NCBI RefSeq assembly: GCF_004138325.1
Contig: NZ_SBLB01000002.1
Span: 620,001 to 684,000 of the forward strand
DNA from: Spirosoma sordidisoli
GTDB taxonomy: Bacteria > Bacteroidota > Bacteroidia > Cytophagales > Spirosomataceae
Direction: 5' to 3'
Length of the DNA stretch: 64,000 bases
Below, one piece after another: positions 44,037-52,519 of the stretch; position 1 is the stretch's first letter; each line of letters begins with the position of its first letter. The notes under the pieces are model-generated. The model did no database searches and was not told the DNA's origin. It saw only the letters and a list, made by a program, of their open reading frames with translations. The translations under genes were made by a program, and so were the position numbers.

Positions 44037-45432
44037 TTTCGTTTTTCTTTGCTGGATCAGTTTGCTCGTCGGTTGTCAGCCCCCCACCACCAACCGACTG
44101 AACCCGAAGGCGCCCAAAGAAGCCTACACCACTACCGAAATGGAAGTTCGTAACGAACGCTTTTTGTCTACCGTTCATGTGCCGGTCTCGATAGCGCTGA
44201 ACGACGTGGAACGGCAGATCAACAGCCAGGTAAACGGCCTGATCTACGAGGACAACAGTCTGACCGACAACGGCAACGACCAGTTCATGGCGAAAGTCTG
44301 GAAACGGGGCACTATCCTCGTGTCGGCTGCCGATAGTTTATTCCACTTTACCGTTCCCCTAAAAATCTGGGTGAAGGCAGGCGTATCGGTGCTGGGTTTT
44401 ACGACCTATAAAGAAACCGAGTTTGACATCGATCTGCGGTTCAAAACCCGCTTCGATCTGGAGCGTGACTGGTCGGTTCACACCCAGACTACCGCCGATG
44501 GGTACGGCTGGGTTCGTCGGCCGACCGTTAGCGTAATCGGCGTCAACATCCCGATTACCAGCTTTGTGGGACGCATGATCGATAAAAATCTGGGCAGCAT
44601 AACCAAAGCGATCGATCAGCAGGTTAGACGGAATGTGGACTTGAAGACCCCGGTTCTTCGCGCCTGGAACACGCTGAGAGAGCCGTATCTGGTGTCGGAA
44701 AAATACCGAACCTATATTCAGGTGGTACCTAAACGGATCCTGATCACACCGTTGCGGTTCGAAGAGCGGGTCATTCGGTCCACGATCGGTATCGAAGGGT
44801 TTACCCTCACCACCACCGGTGCCCGGCCCGACGTTCGACCCGCCGTGGTCCTGCCCGATCTAAACGTCGTTGCCCAGGTCAACGATGATTTTAAGATAGG
44901 CCTGCTGAGTGAAGTAATCTACCCCGAAGCCGCCCGGATCGCTACAGAGGAGTTTGTCGGAAAAACGTTTCGGTTCAGTGATGACCGCTACGCCATTACC
45001 GTAACGAACATCGATCTTTACGGGCAGAACGAGAGCCTGATCATCAAAGCCGGGCTGACCGGTACCATCACGGGCGATATTTATCTGCGGGGCCGCCCGT
45101 ATTACGACGCCCAGACGCAGACGATTTCGCTCCGCGACCTCAAGTACGATCTGGACACCCGGAATATACTGCAACGGTCGGCCAGCTGGTTATTGCAGGG
45201 TACCTTCGCGCGGACGCTCGAGAAACAGCTCACCTTTCCGGTCGGGTCGTACATTGCCGATATACAAAAGCAACTACAGCAGCAGCTCCGGAACAACCAG
45301 CTCGCCAAAGGAGTGGTTATCAACGGCCGAATCGATGAAATACGACCCGATCAGGTCTATCTGACACCGACAGCCTTACTGGCGGTGGTCCACGCCCAGG
45401 GTCGTCTGGACGTCAAAGTAGACGGCCTGTAG
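44008..45432 (+). CDS. DUF4403 family lipoprotein
   Basis: A 474-residue predicted lipoprotein: the signal part (LSSFVFLCWISLLVGC) ends in a lipobox with Cys23. The mature part has repeated beta-rich units and long amphipathic helices (VPVSIALNDVERQINSQVNG), which fit DUF4403, a family resembling lipid-binding TULIP-type modules. The function is unknown. I used the ATG at 44008, which overlaps the DUF2027-Smr gene by 29 bases in another frame, so the two are probably coupled. The RNase P RNA promoter begins 20 bases after its stop. Confidence 0.85.
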   Translation: MEPPRLRLSSFVFLCWISLLVGCQPPTTNRLNPKAPKEAYTTTEMEVRNERFLSTVHVPVSIALNDVERQINSQVNGLIYEDNSLTDNGNDQFMAKVWKRGTILVSAADSLFHFTVPLKIWVKAGVSVLGFTTYKETEFDIDLRFKTRFDLERDWSVHTQTTADGYGWVRRPTVSVIGVNIPITSFVGRMIDKNLGSITKAIDQQVRRNVDLKTPVLRAWNTLREPYLVSEKYRTYIQVVPKRILITPLRFEERVIRSTIGIEGFTLTTTGARPDVRPAVVLPDLNVVAQVNDDFKIGLLSEVIYPEAARIATEEFVGKTFRFSDDRYAITVTNIDLYGQNESLIIKAGLTGTITGDIYLRGRPYYDAQTQTISLRDLKYDLDTRNILQRSASWLLQGTFARTLEKQLTFPVGSYIADIQKQLQQQLRNNQLAKGVVINGRIDEIRPDQVYLTPTALLAVVHAQGRLDVKVDGL

Positions 45433-45454
45433 GCGCGATCGCTGACAAAATCCG

Positions 45455-45462
45455 TACCTTTG
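45455..45462 (+). promoter_or_regulatory. -7 box of the RNase P RNA gene
   Basis: TACCTTTG is an exact TAnnTTTG match and lies six bases before the first base of the P1 helix, the distance expected for a start site. The same CGTACCTTTGC string precedes rpsP at 45965. No TTG -33 element is seen. Confidence 0.75.
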
Positions 45463-45467
45463 CTGTC

Positions 45468-45862
45468 CCCAACCAATTCAGGCCAGCTTATCGCGTCCGG
45501 GAGATCGGGCGAGGAAAGTCCGGGCAGCACAGAGCACCCTACTTCCTAACGGGAAGGCGGACGGCTGGGAACGGCCGTTCGACAGCCAGTGTCACAGAAA
45601 ATATACCGCCGAAAGGTAAGGGTGAAATGGTGGAGTAAGAGCCCACCGCCCGGCGGGCGACCGACGGGGCAGGATAAACCTTAGGGGCTGAAAGACCAAA
45701 TATGCGCTGGACGTGCGGCTGCTCGTCGCCAGCGGCCCGAAAGGGCCAACACCAGCGCGGGTAGGTCGAACGAGGTGTCGGGTGACCGGCATCCCAGATA
45801 AATGATAAGCATCCGGCCCGTCCGGAGACAGAACCCGGCTTATCGGTCTGGGTTGATTGGGA
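45468..45862 (+). ncRNA. rnpB: RNase P RNA (type A)
   Basis: The catalytic RNA that trims tRNA 5' leaders. The universal 5' core GAGGAAAGTCCGGGC is at about 45511-45525 and the 3' partner AGAACCCGGCTTATC near 45830-45844. The ends pair as P1: 45468-45484 against 45845-45861 gives 16 of 17 pairs, counting G-U. Other parts include AGGGTGAAA, GTAAGAGCCCACCG and ATAAACCTTAGG-like blocks in the usual order. The length of about 395 is normal. It lies between DUF4403 and rpsP and has its own promoter and terminator. Confidence 0.95.
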
Positions 45863-45876
45863 TTTTTAACGAGTTC

Positions 45877-45930
45877 ATCGGGCTCACCCCTCCGCAACAG
45901 GCATGATGGGTGAGCCCGATTGTTTATTAT
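45877..45930 (+). terminator. Terminator after rnpB
   Basis: A perfect 13-bp stem ATCGGGCTCACCC / GGGTGAGCCCGAT (18-base loop) is followed by TGTTTATTATTT. It lies about 15 bases past the end of the RNase P RNA, after a short TTTTT that may be a first stop signal. Confidence 0.85.
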
Positions 45931-45966
45931 TTATGGCCAGCAGGGAGGATAGTGGCTATAATTTCG

Positions 45967-45974
45967 TACCTTTG
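45967..45974 (+). promoter_or_regulatory. -7 box of the rpsP-rimM-trmD operon
   Basis: TACCTTTG matches TAnnTTTG exactly. Transcription would start near 45980, giving a leader of about 48 bases. The leader has a small GGGGGG-TTCGT-CCTCCC hairpin that could serve in feedback control, which is only a guess. Confidence 0.65.
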
Positions 45975-46027
45975 CGGCCACGTTTTACGCGGGGGGTTCG
46001 TCCTCCCATCAAAACTTACAAGCACAA

Positions 46028-46597
46028 ATGGCTGTTAAAATTCGTTTAGCGCGTCGTGGACGCAAAAAGATGGCGATGTACGACATCGTAGTGGCTGAAT
46101 CTACTTCGCCCCGCGATGGCCGGTTTATCGAGAAAATCGGTTCGTACAACCCCAACACCGACCCTTCGACGGTCGTACTGAAGTCGGAACGGGCCGTTTA
46201 CTGGCTTATGGTAGGTGCTCAGCCGACGGATACCGCTCGTTCGGTATTGTCGCACGAAGGCATCATGTACAAGAAACACCTGCAGGTAGGCGTCAACAAA
46301 GGCGCCATCAGCCAGGATCAGGCCGACGAGAAATTCTCGACCTGGAAAGAAGACAAAGAGAACCGGAAAGCCGGTGCTGCTGACACCAAGACGCAAACCA
46401 AAGAGCAGGCTCGTGCTGCTCGTCTGGAAGCTGAGCGTAAGGTGAACGAAGCCCGCGCCGAGGCTATCGCGAAGAAAAACAAAGTAGAAGAGCCAGTAGC
46501 TGAAGAAGCTCCGGCTGCCGATACGACCGAAGAAGTAACCGCTGAAGCTCCGGCTACAGAAGCGGCTGCTCCGGAAGAAACTCCCGCTGCGGAATAG
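46028..46597 (+). CDS. rpsP: 30S ribosomal protein S16 with long acidic C-terminal tail
   Basis: S16 binds 16S rRNA early in 30S assembly. Residues 1-82 are the standard protein ([31 protein letters not shown]). About 105 more residues follow: first a Lys/Arg/Ala helical part ([20 protein letters not shown]), then an acidic Ala/Glu/Pro tail. Bacteroidota S16 commonly carries such an extension, whose role is not known. It leads the rpsP-rimM-trmD operon; a hairpin separates it from rimM. Confidence 0.96.
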   Translation: MAVKIRLARRGRKKMAMYDIVVAESTSPRDGRFIEKIGSYNPNTDPSTVVLKSERAVYWLMVGAQPTDTARSVLSHEGIMYKKHLQVGVNKGAISQDQADEKFSTWKEDKENRKAGAADTKTQTKEQARAARLEAERKVNEARAEAIAKKNKVEEPVAEEAPAADTTEEVTAEAPATEAAAPEETPAAE

Positions 46598-46620
46598 ATT
46601 TTCGTAAGAAATAGTTAGTA

Positions 46621-46652
46621 AAGAGCCTGCTCTACACCGAGCAGGCTCTTTC
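46621..46652 (+). terminator. Hairpin between rpsP and rimM
   Basis: A perfect 12-bp stem AAGAGCCTGCTC / GAGCAGGCTCTT with a six-base loop and a weak T-rich end (CTTTCTGT). It can act as a leaky terminator that lowers rimM-trmD expression relative to the ribosomal protein. Confidence 0.75.
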
Positions 46653-46707
46653 TGTACATAATGCGGCCGGTAAGCCGCTCAGTGGCGGTGCTGAGCCGCG
46701 TTCTATC

Positions 46708-47292
46708 ATGACTAAAGACGATTGTTATCAGTTGGGCCACATCACCAAAACGCACGGCGTCAGTGGTGAGCTGGTCCTGTACCTGGATGTCGACAACCCC
46801 GCCGAATACGCTGACCTGGAAACGGTGCTGCTGGAAGTGAAGGGGGAGTTGATTCCATATTTCATCGAATCGATTGCCATCGTGAAGGGCAGCCGCGCTA
46901 TTGTGGCCTTTGAAGACGTGGACACCATCGAGCAGGCTGAACGGCTGATCAACTGCGGAGCGTATCTGCCGTTAGACGAGCTGGAGCCCATAACCGATGA
47001 AACCCGGTTTTATTTCCATGAGATCGTTGGCTATCAGGTGGTCGATGCTGAAGCGGGTGAACTAGGGATTGTACAGGGCGTGTATGCCATGAATGCCCAG
47101 GATCTGATCGCTATGGATTATCAGGGTAAAGAGGTCCTGATCCCGATCAACAGCGACATCGTTCGCACCGTAAACCGGGAGGCTCGCAAGTTGAATGTGG
47201 TGTTGCCCGCTGGTCTGCTCGATATCTACATGGAAGAAGATAAAGCCGACGCCAAACCCGAGGCTGATGACGACGATACCGATGAGGATTGA
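46708..47292 (+). CDS. rimM: Ribosome maturation factor RimM
   Basis: RimM helps mature the 30S head by binding S19. The N-terminal domain begins [20 protein letters not shown] and the PRC-barrel domain holds [19 protein letters not shown] and [12 protein letters not shown]. The 194-residue protein ends in an acidic tail of about 22 residues. It lies in the usual order after rpsP, and its last 11 bases overlap trmD. Confidence 0.95.
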   Translation: MTKDDCYQLGHITKTHGVSGELVLYLDVDNPAEYADLETVLLEVKGELIPYFIESIAIVKGSRAIVAFEDVDTIEQAERLINCGAYLPLDELEPITDETRFYFHEIVGYQVVDAEAGELGIVQGVYAMNAQDLIAMDYQGKEVLIPINSDIVRTVNREARKLNVVLPAGLLDIYMEEDKADAKPEADDDDTDED

Positions 47293-47959
47293 TATTATTA
47301 CCTGCCTGCCTCGGCTGCTGGACAGTTTCTTTGCCCACTCGATCCTGCAACGGGCGCAGACGGGCGGGTACGTGGAGGTGGTGGTGCACGATCTGCGGGA
47401 TTATACCGCCGATAAACACCGGCGCGTCGACGATTATGCGTTTGGTGGGGGCGCGGGCATGGTGATGCAGATCGAGCCCATTGCCCGCTGTATCCGCGCG
47501 CTACAGGCCGACCGGACGTATGATGAAGTTATTTATATGACGCCCGACGGCGAACGGCTTAACCAGCAGACGACCAACTCGCTGTCGCTACGCCGGAACC
47601 TGATCATTCTCTGCGGCCACTACAAGGGGGTCGACGAGCGGGTGCGTGAGCTGTTCGTAACGAAAGAGATCAGCATTGGCGACTACGTGCTGAGCGGTGG
47701 CGAGCTGGCGGCCTGCGTACTCGCCGATGCCATTATCCGGCTGTTGCCCGGCGTGCTCAACGATGAGACCTCGGCCCTGACCGACTCGTTCCAGGATAAT
47801 CTGCTGGCTCCGCCGGTGTATACGCGTCCGGCCGAGTTTGAAGGGCACCGCGTTCCGGCTATCCTTTTGAGCGGCCACGAAGCCAAAATTGACGAATGGA
47901 GGCATGAACAGGCGCTGGAACGTACCCGAGCCCGCCGGCCCGATTTACTCGAATCCTGA
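47282..47959 (+). CDS. trmD: tRNA (guanine(37)-N1)-methyltransferase
   Basis: TrmD methylates G37 of tRNAs to prevent frameshifting. The 225-residue protein begins [10 protein letters not shown] and shows [25 protein letters not shown] and the trefoil-knot block [13 protein letters not shown], all diagnostic. I chose the ATG at 47282 inside the end of rimM; the longer open frame adds 29 residues foreign to the family. rplS, often the fourth gene of this operon, does not follow here. Confidence 0.96.
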   Translation: MRIDIITCLPRLLDSFFAHSILQRAQTGGYVEVVVHDLRDYTADKHRRVDDYAFGGGAGMVMQIEPIARCIRALQADRTYDEVIYMTPDGERLNQQTTNSLSLRRNLIILCGHYKGVDERVRELFVTKEISIGDYVLSGGELAACVLADAIIRLLPGVLNDETSALTDSFQDNLLAPPVYTRPAEFEGHRVPAILLSGHEAKIDEWRHEQALERTRARRPDLLES

Positions 47960-48017
47960 CCTGATTCATTAAAATTTCGGTCTGTACACGAGGGGCAGCT
48001 GATCGGCTCATTGGCTA

Positions 48018-48043
48018 TTCTGTTTAATATTTCTTAAACAGAA
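48018..48043. promoter_or_regulatory. AT-rich 10-bp palindrome before a receiver gene
   Basis: TTCTGTTTAA and TTAAACAGAA form a perfect inverted repeat with a six-base spacer, 52 bases before the GTG start of the response regulator. The size and symmetry fit an operator for a dimeric regulator; there is no T-run for a terminator. Confidence 0.5.
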
Positions 48044-48095
48044 GGTATAAATTCTGGTTTTTTATTGATGTAGCAGTAAAAAACTCAGCGATTTC

Positions 48096-48512
48096 GTGAG
48101 CAAAACAGTGCACATTTTACTGATCGAAGATGATCAGGACGACGTGGAGTTATTCCAGTACGCCTTACATTCGAACCGGGTCATCTGTCAGCTGGAGGTG
48201 ATCATGGATGGCGATCGGGTGGAGTCGCACCTACAGACGAGCACCAAACGCCCCGACGTCATTGTCATGGATCTGAACCTGCCCCGGATTTCGGGTCGGG
48301 ACCTTCTGCAGCAGATACGGACCATTGATGGGTTTAGTCAGGTTCCGCTGATCGTCATGACTACCTCATCGGCCGACGACGATCGCAACTTCTGCCTGGC
48401 CAAAGGGGCCAACCAGTTTATCATCAAGCCCAGTTCGCTGGATGCCTTTGCCCAGACAGTGGCGGCTATTGTTGAGTTGGCTCTAACCGGGAACCAACCG
48501 TCCCCGCGTTAA
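48096..48512 (+). CDS. Single-domain response regulator (Rcp1-like)
   Basis: A 138-residue receiver domain with the acidic group E11-D12-D13, the phosphoacceptor Asp59 (VMDLNLP), Thr89-Thr90 and Lys111-Pro112 (FIIKPSS). The IEDDQDDVELF start is typical of the small regulators that pair with PAS/phytochrome-type kinases. It has no output domain. The start is a GTG. No kinase is adjacent; the multi-PAS kinase at 53.5-55.6 kb and the DHp protein at 2.9 kb are the other two-component parts in the window. Its stop overlaps that of the convergent transglycosylase gene by four bases. Confidence 0.9.
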   Translation: MSKTVHILLIEDDQDDVELFQYALHSNRVICQLEVIMDGDRVESHLQTSTKRPDVIVMDLNLPRISGRDLLQQIRTIDGFSQVPLIVMTTSSADDDRNFCLAKGANQFIIKPSSLDAFAQTVAAIVELALTGNQPSPR

Positions 48513-50722
48513 TTAACGCCTTCTTCCAGCGCCCGTTGTTCCCGTTCCCGTCGTTTGCGTTCCCGACGTTCCTGGCGCAGCTGCCGACGTGTTTTTACCG
48601 TATCGGCCGGAGCTACCTCACCCGTTGCTGCATCGGGCTGTACCGTTGCGGGGGGCGATTCGTTCCGGCGTTCGTCTTCGCGCCGACCCCGGAAGATACG
48701 CCGGAGGAAATCATCGATTCCTTCGCTCTCTTCTACTTCGCCCTCCATCGGATCGGTCATGAGGCTGTCGGGCTGGTAAAGACTGTCTACGGGTGCAATC
48801 TGACGGCGCAGTCCTTCGCGCAGCCGGACACCGTAGAAGCCATAAGCGCCTGAATCGGGCTCGGTCAGCCCCCGCTTGGCCATGAGTCGGCCGATGATCC
48901 GGAAATACCCACGCACGTTGCGCACCTGAAGCGATCCATCGGGCAGGAACCAGTCCAGCGCCCGTTTGGGGCGGGGGACTACGAACGCCAGAAAGATACT
49001 CTCGCCCAGATCCAGTTGGGCCGGTGATTTACCGAAATAGTAACGGGCTGCCTCGCCGATACCATAGATGTTGCGACCCCATTCGATGATGTTCAGATAC
49101 ACCTCATACATGCGGTCTTTCGGAATCAGGCGCTCGTTCTCGATCAGCCACACAATCAGTATTTCCTCGACTTTGCGGGAAAGGGTCTTGTTCCGGCTCA
49201 GGAACGCGTTCTTGACCAGCTGCATGGAAACCGTACTGGCACCGCGCTTGAACGACTTTTCTTTGAAGTTGGTCGCGATCGATACCCGAAACGCCTTTTC
49301 GTTAAAGCCTTTGTGGGTAAAGAAGTTATAATCTTCTGAAGTGAGGAGCGCGTTTCGCAGGTCGGGGGCGATCTGGTTCAGGGGGGTATAATCCGGATTT
49401 TCTGGCCCGACAGTTATGGGGCGCATCGGCTTCCCCTGTTCGTAAGGTGTATAGACAAACGGCTGGTTGATGGCCGCAAAATCGGTTCGGCCCATTTTCA
49501 GAATACGGAATCCCTGCGGAGTTAAGCCCGAGTTGAACTTAACGGAGTCGGGGAGGGAGGTATCGAGCTGAAAGGCCAGGTCGTATTTTAGCTTGCCCGT
49601 CACCTGCATACCCTCCAGCGACTCGAATAGTCCCTGCGGAAACGAGTTGAACACGGCCTGCGCATCCATCGCATCGGTATGCAGCTGCAGTTCATAAATT
49701 TTGCTGGGCGAGAGCGTGTATTTGACAAACGGGCGGGCGCTAACCTGCCCCAGCTGCAGGGTAGAGGAGCTGTCGATGCCCACGTAGTTTTCGCCGACAA
49801 ACACGTTGGCTTTCATCGATGCGGTCGGTACGAGTACATCCGTACGGGCAATGGCTGGGTGGTTGATGCGCAGGTTCCGGACCGAGCCCGTACCTTCGAG
49901 CCGGAACTCGCCCCGTTCGCGATCAACGTCGCGGAGTTCAAAGCGAACGGTGTCTGTTTGCAGTTTGAGCTCGTATTTCTTCTGAATGTACGGGAGTTCG
50001 AGCGGTTTCGGCCGACCTCCGGGACCTTCGGCAAACAGCGCCAGGTTATACTCGCGGTCGGCGGGGTCGGCGGTTCCAGTGATGTGCCAGGTGGCCAGGT
50101 TCCGGTTCAGCAGCAGCGTAGAGTTAACGACCTCATCACGAATCGTAGCCGTCTGGGTCAGCAGGCTAAGGGTGTCGTTATTGTCCATACCCCGAAACTC
50201 AACATTCCGTACGCTGAGATTATCGGGAATCTTGGACAGCAGGTTGTCGATGAGGTTCTCGGCAACGTCGGCCAGGTCGGTCCGGCGCGTGGTTTGGGTC
50301 TCGGTAGAGTCGCGCTTTTTCTGGCGTAGCAAGAAGTCGATATTGGTAAGCGAGTCCCGTTTGACAACCTGAATCAGGCCGTTATCCATCGTCATAGCCG
50401 AGAGCCCGATTTTACCAGCCAGCAGCGGCCAGAAACGAACGCTCAACGCAACCGTGCCGATGCGGGCCAGACTATCCCGCTCTTCAGGGACGACCGAAAT
50501 GTTGGTAAAGGCGATTGAAGTCAGACCTGTAAAACGGGCTGAGCCTATACGAACGTTGAGATTGTAGTCGCGTTTGGCTTTACGAACTGCCCGGTCGAGG
50601 GCGGTTTGCAACAGGCTTTCACGCCGGGAGTAGGCGTAACCAGCCCCAATGCCAGCTACAACAAAAAGACCTAAGAAAACCCAGCCGACAATACGGAGGG
50701 CTTTACGTTGACGATACGTCAT
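48509..50722 (-). CDS. AsmA-like plus GT51 transglycosylase (biosynthetic peptidoglycan transglycosylase)
   Basis: A 737-residue protein with an N-terminal membrane helix (about 9-30), then about 380 residues that resemble AsmA-type envelope proteins (LNVRIGSARFTGLTSIAFTN, long beta-rich repeats), then a GT51 domain at about 440-610: SEDYNFFTHKGF with the catalytic Glu near 461, RGASTVSMQLVKN, ENERLIPKDRMYEVYLN and YGIGEAARYYFGKSPAQL. No penicillin-binding transpeptidase domain follows; instead a basic, Arg-rich tail. It should polymerise glycan strands from lipid II. I used the ATG at 50722, which suits the promoter 25 bases upstream. Confidence 0.85.
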   Translation of the reverse strand: MTYRQRKALRIVGWVFLGLFVVAGIGAGYAYSRRESLLQTALDRAVRKAKRDYNLNVRIGSARFTGLTSIAFTNISVVPEERDSLARIGTVALSVRFWPLLAGKIGLSAMTMDNGLIQVVKRDSLTNIDFLLRQKKRDSTETQTTRRTDLADVAENLIDNLLSKIPDNLSVRNVEFRGMDNNDTLSLLTQTATIRDEVVNSTLLLNRNLATWHITGTADPADREYNLALFAEGPGGRPKPLELPYIQKKYELKLQTDTVRFELRDVDRERGEFRLEGTGSVRNLRINHPAIARTDVLVPTASMKANVFVGENYVGIDSSSTLQLGQVSARPFVKYTLSPSKIYELQLHTDAMDAQAVFNSFPQGLFESLEGMQVTGKLKYDLAFQLDTSLPDSVKFNSGLTPQGFRILKMGRTDFAAINQPFVYTPYEQGKPMRPITVGPENPDYTPLNQIAPDLRNALLTSEDYNFFTHKGFNEKAFRVSIATNFKEKSFKRGASTVSMQLVKNAFLSRNKTLSRKVEEILIVWLIENERLIPKDRMYEVYLNIIEWGRNIYGIGEAARYYFGKSPAQLDLGESIFLAFVVPRPKRALDWFLPDGSLQVRNVRGYFRIIGRLMAKRGLTEPDSGAYGFYGVRLREGLRRQIAPVDSLYQPDSLMTDPMEGEVEESEGIDDFLRRIFRGRREDERRNESPPATVQPDAATGEVAPADTVKTRRQLRQERRERKRREREQRALEEGVN

Positions 50723-50747
50723 GCTGAGAAACAAATGCTCGGAAGCG

Positions 50748-50776
50748 CAAAGATAGGAATTTGGGGGGAAGGTCAA
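50748..50776 (-). promoter_or_regulatory. Promoter of the AsmA-GT51 gene
   Basis: On the minus strand a TTG (50774-50776) is followed after 18 bases by TATCTTTG (50748-50755), a full TTG-N18-TAnnTTTG promoter. Transcription should begin near 50742, about 20 bases before the ATG at 50722. Confidence 0.7.
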
Positions 50777-50905
50777 GGGATTTATGGCAGGGGTATGGGG
50801 ACAGGCCCGCCCGTACAGCGGCCCAGGATAGCCGTTTTCATGGGTCATCCGGTCAGGGTCTGATCCCCGTCCCTATACGTCCGGCGCTGCGCCCCTGCCC
50901 CTTAC

Positions 50906-51358
50906 TCAAAAGTCGAGGTGGCAATTGGTCCAGCCATCGTCGAAACGGGTACCGAACTGCTGGTAGAAACCAATGGCGGGCTGGTTCCAGTCCAGCACCT
51001 GCCACATCATGCCGGTGCAGTTAGTCTCATGGGCCATCTCGATGGTGGCATCAAGCAGTAGTTTACCAACGCCATAGCCCCGAAAGGCTTCAGTCACGAT
51101 GATGTCTTCCAGGTAAAGCCGCTTGCCTTTCCAGGTTGAATAGCGAAAGTAATAGACCGACATGCCCACGATCTTCTGGCTGTCGGAGTCTTCGGCAATG
51201 AGTAAGCCAAAAAGCGGGTTGGGACCAAAACCGTCTTCAGCCATTTGCTCAACGGAGTTGGTTACCTGGTCGGCTGCTTTTTCGTACACAGCTAGTTCAA
51301 CGACCAGATCAAAGGCTTGCGGAATGTCGGCCCGCGTGCCGGGGCGAATGGAAATCAT
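50906..51358 (-). CDS. GNAT family N-acetyltransferase (SSAT-like)
   Basis: A 150-residue GNAT enzyme. The pattern LVVELAVYEKAADQV near the N-terminus, YYFRYSTWKGKRLYLEDI in the middle and the acetyl-CoA loop EAFRGYGVGKLLL match the spermidine/diamine acetyltransferase group, with WNQPAIGFYQQFGTRFDD at the C-terminal side. The true amine is not known. It is cytosolic and of normal length. It lies 67 bases after RluA, with part of a repeat family in between. Confidence 0.88.
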   Translation of the reverse strand: MISIRPGTRADIPQAFDLVVELAVYEKAADQVTNSVEQMAEDGFGPNPLFGLLIAEDSDSQKIVGMSVYYFRYSTWKGKRLYLEDIIVTEAFRGYGVGKLLLDATIEMAHETNCTGMMWQVLDWNQPAIGFYQQFGTRFDDGWTNCHLDF

Positions 51359-51369
51359 GCAGGGAATAA

Positions 51370-51442
51370 TGAATGATGATAGAGATAAAACAAATGGGGG
51401 CTAGTGGGCGAACGAAATTAACGGTTCATCGCTCATCATTCA
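51370..51442. repeat. TGAATGATGA inverted repeat between the GNAT and RluA genes
   Basis: Arms TGAATGATGA (51370-51379) and TCATCATTCA (51433-51442) flank a 53-base spacer. The right arm lies inside the rluA reading frame and encodes its last residues (N-D-E-R then stop). The same arms occur at 25791-25824. Confidence 0.6.
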
Positions 51443-52463
51443 CTATTTTATTCCGCCATTTGTCCAAAGCAGCCTGAAAATCATCGGGTAAGTCGGAGTC
51501 GAACTGCAGCCAGGCGCGGGTTCGCGGATGAATAAACCCCAGCGATTTAGCATGGAGAGCCTGTCGGGGAAGGAGTTTGAAGGCATTTTCGACGAAGGCT
51601 TTGTAGCTGCCGACCGGGTTGCCCCGCAGGATCCGGTCGCCACCGTAGGTAGCGTCGTTGAAAAGCGGATGGCCGATGTGTTTCAGGTGCGCCCGGATCT
51701 GGTGCGTACGGCCCGTTTCCAGGTTACACTGCAGCAACGATACGTAGCGAAGGGATTCGAGGGTTTTGTAATGCGTAACGGCCCATTTGCCTTTGGTCTC
51801 GTCGCTGTAGATGGCCTGCACTTTCCGGTCTTTCACCGAACGGCCAATGTAGCCGGTAATCGTACCCTCGGCGGGGTCGGGCAGTCCCCAGACCAGCGCA
51901 TTGTAGGTACGTTCGATGCTGTGTTCAAAAAATTGCCGGGCCAGATGCGTCATGGCATATTCGGTTTTGGCAATCACCATCAGCCCGGAGGTGTCTTTAT
52001 CGATGCGGTGAACCAGTCCTGGCCGGATGGTGCCGTTGCGGGTAGTCGGCAGGTTCTGAAAGTGATACACCAGGGCATTGACCAGGGTACCGCTCCAGTT
52101 GCCATGAGCGGGGTGTACAACCAGACCCGCCGGCTTATTCAGCACTAGTAGGTCATCATCCTCGAAAACGATGGTAAGCGGAATGTTCTCGGGCAGGATG
52201 TCGGTATCGCGGGGCGGGTGGGGGAGCGATACCGTGATGACATCGAGCGGTTTGATCTTGTAACTGGCCTTGGTGGGTTTGTCATTGACCCGTACCGATT
52301 CGGTGTCGATACCGGCCTGAATTTTGGTTCGCGAAGCATTGGGGAGCCGGTCCATCAGGAACCGGTCAACCCGCAACAGGCTCTGGCCTTTGTCCACCAC
52401 AATGCGGTGATGCTCGTAGAGTTCGTCCTCGTCTTCTAAAATTTCTTCGCGGTCGTTGGTCAC
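51426..52463 (-). CDS. RluA family 23S rRNA pseudouridine synthase
   Basis: A 345-residue enzyme: S4 RNA-binding domain at about 28-78 and the synthase domain with the catalytic Asp155 in HRIDKDTSGLMV, plus LNKPAGLVVHPAHGN and ETGRTHQIRAHLKHIGHPL. It resembles RluD, which modifies helix 69 of 23S rRNA, but RluA/B/C types cannot be separated safely. The start is a GTG at 52463; an acidic N-terminal stretch precedes the S4 domain. The extreme C-terminus is encoded by an intergenic-type repeat. Confidence 0.92.
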   Translation of the reverse strand: MTNDREEILEDEDELYEHHRIVVDKGQSLLRVDRFLMDRLPNASRTKIQAGIDTESVRVNDKPTKASYKIKPLDVITVSLPHPPRDTDILPENIPLTIVFEDDDLLVLNKPAGLVVHPAHGNWSGTLVNALVYHFQNLPTTRNGTIRPGLVHRIDKDTSGLMVIAKTEYAMTHLARQFFEHSIERTYNALVWGLPDPAEGTITGYIGRSVKDRKVQAIYSDETKGKWAVTHYKTLESLRYVSLLQCNLETGRTHQIRAHLKHIGHPLFNDATYGGDRILRGNPVGSYKAFVENAFKLLPRQALHAKSLGFIHPRTRAWLQFDSDLPDDFQAALDKWRNKIVNDER

Positions 52464-52519
52464 CCGTATCGCTGATTAACGCAGTTTTGAGCCGTTAACC
52501 AAGCCACGAAGATACGACG

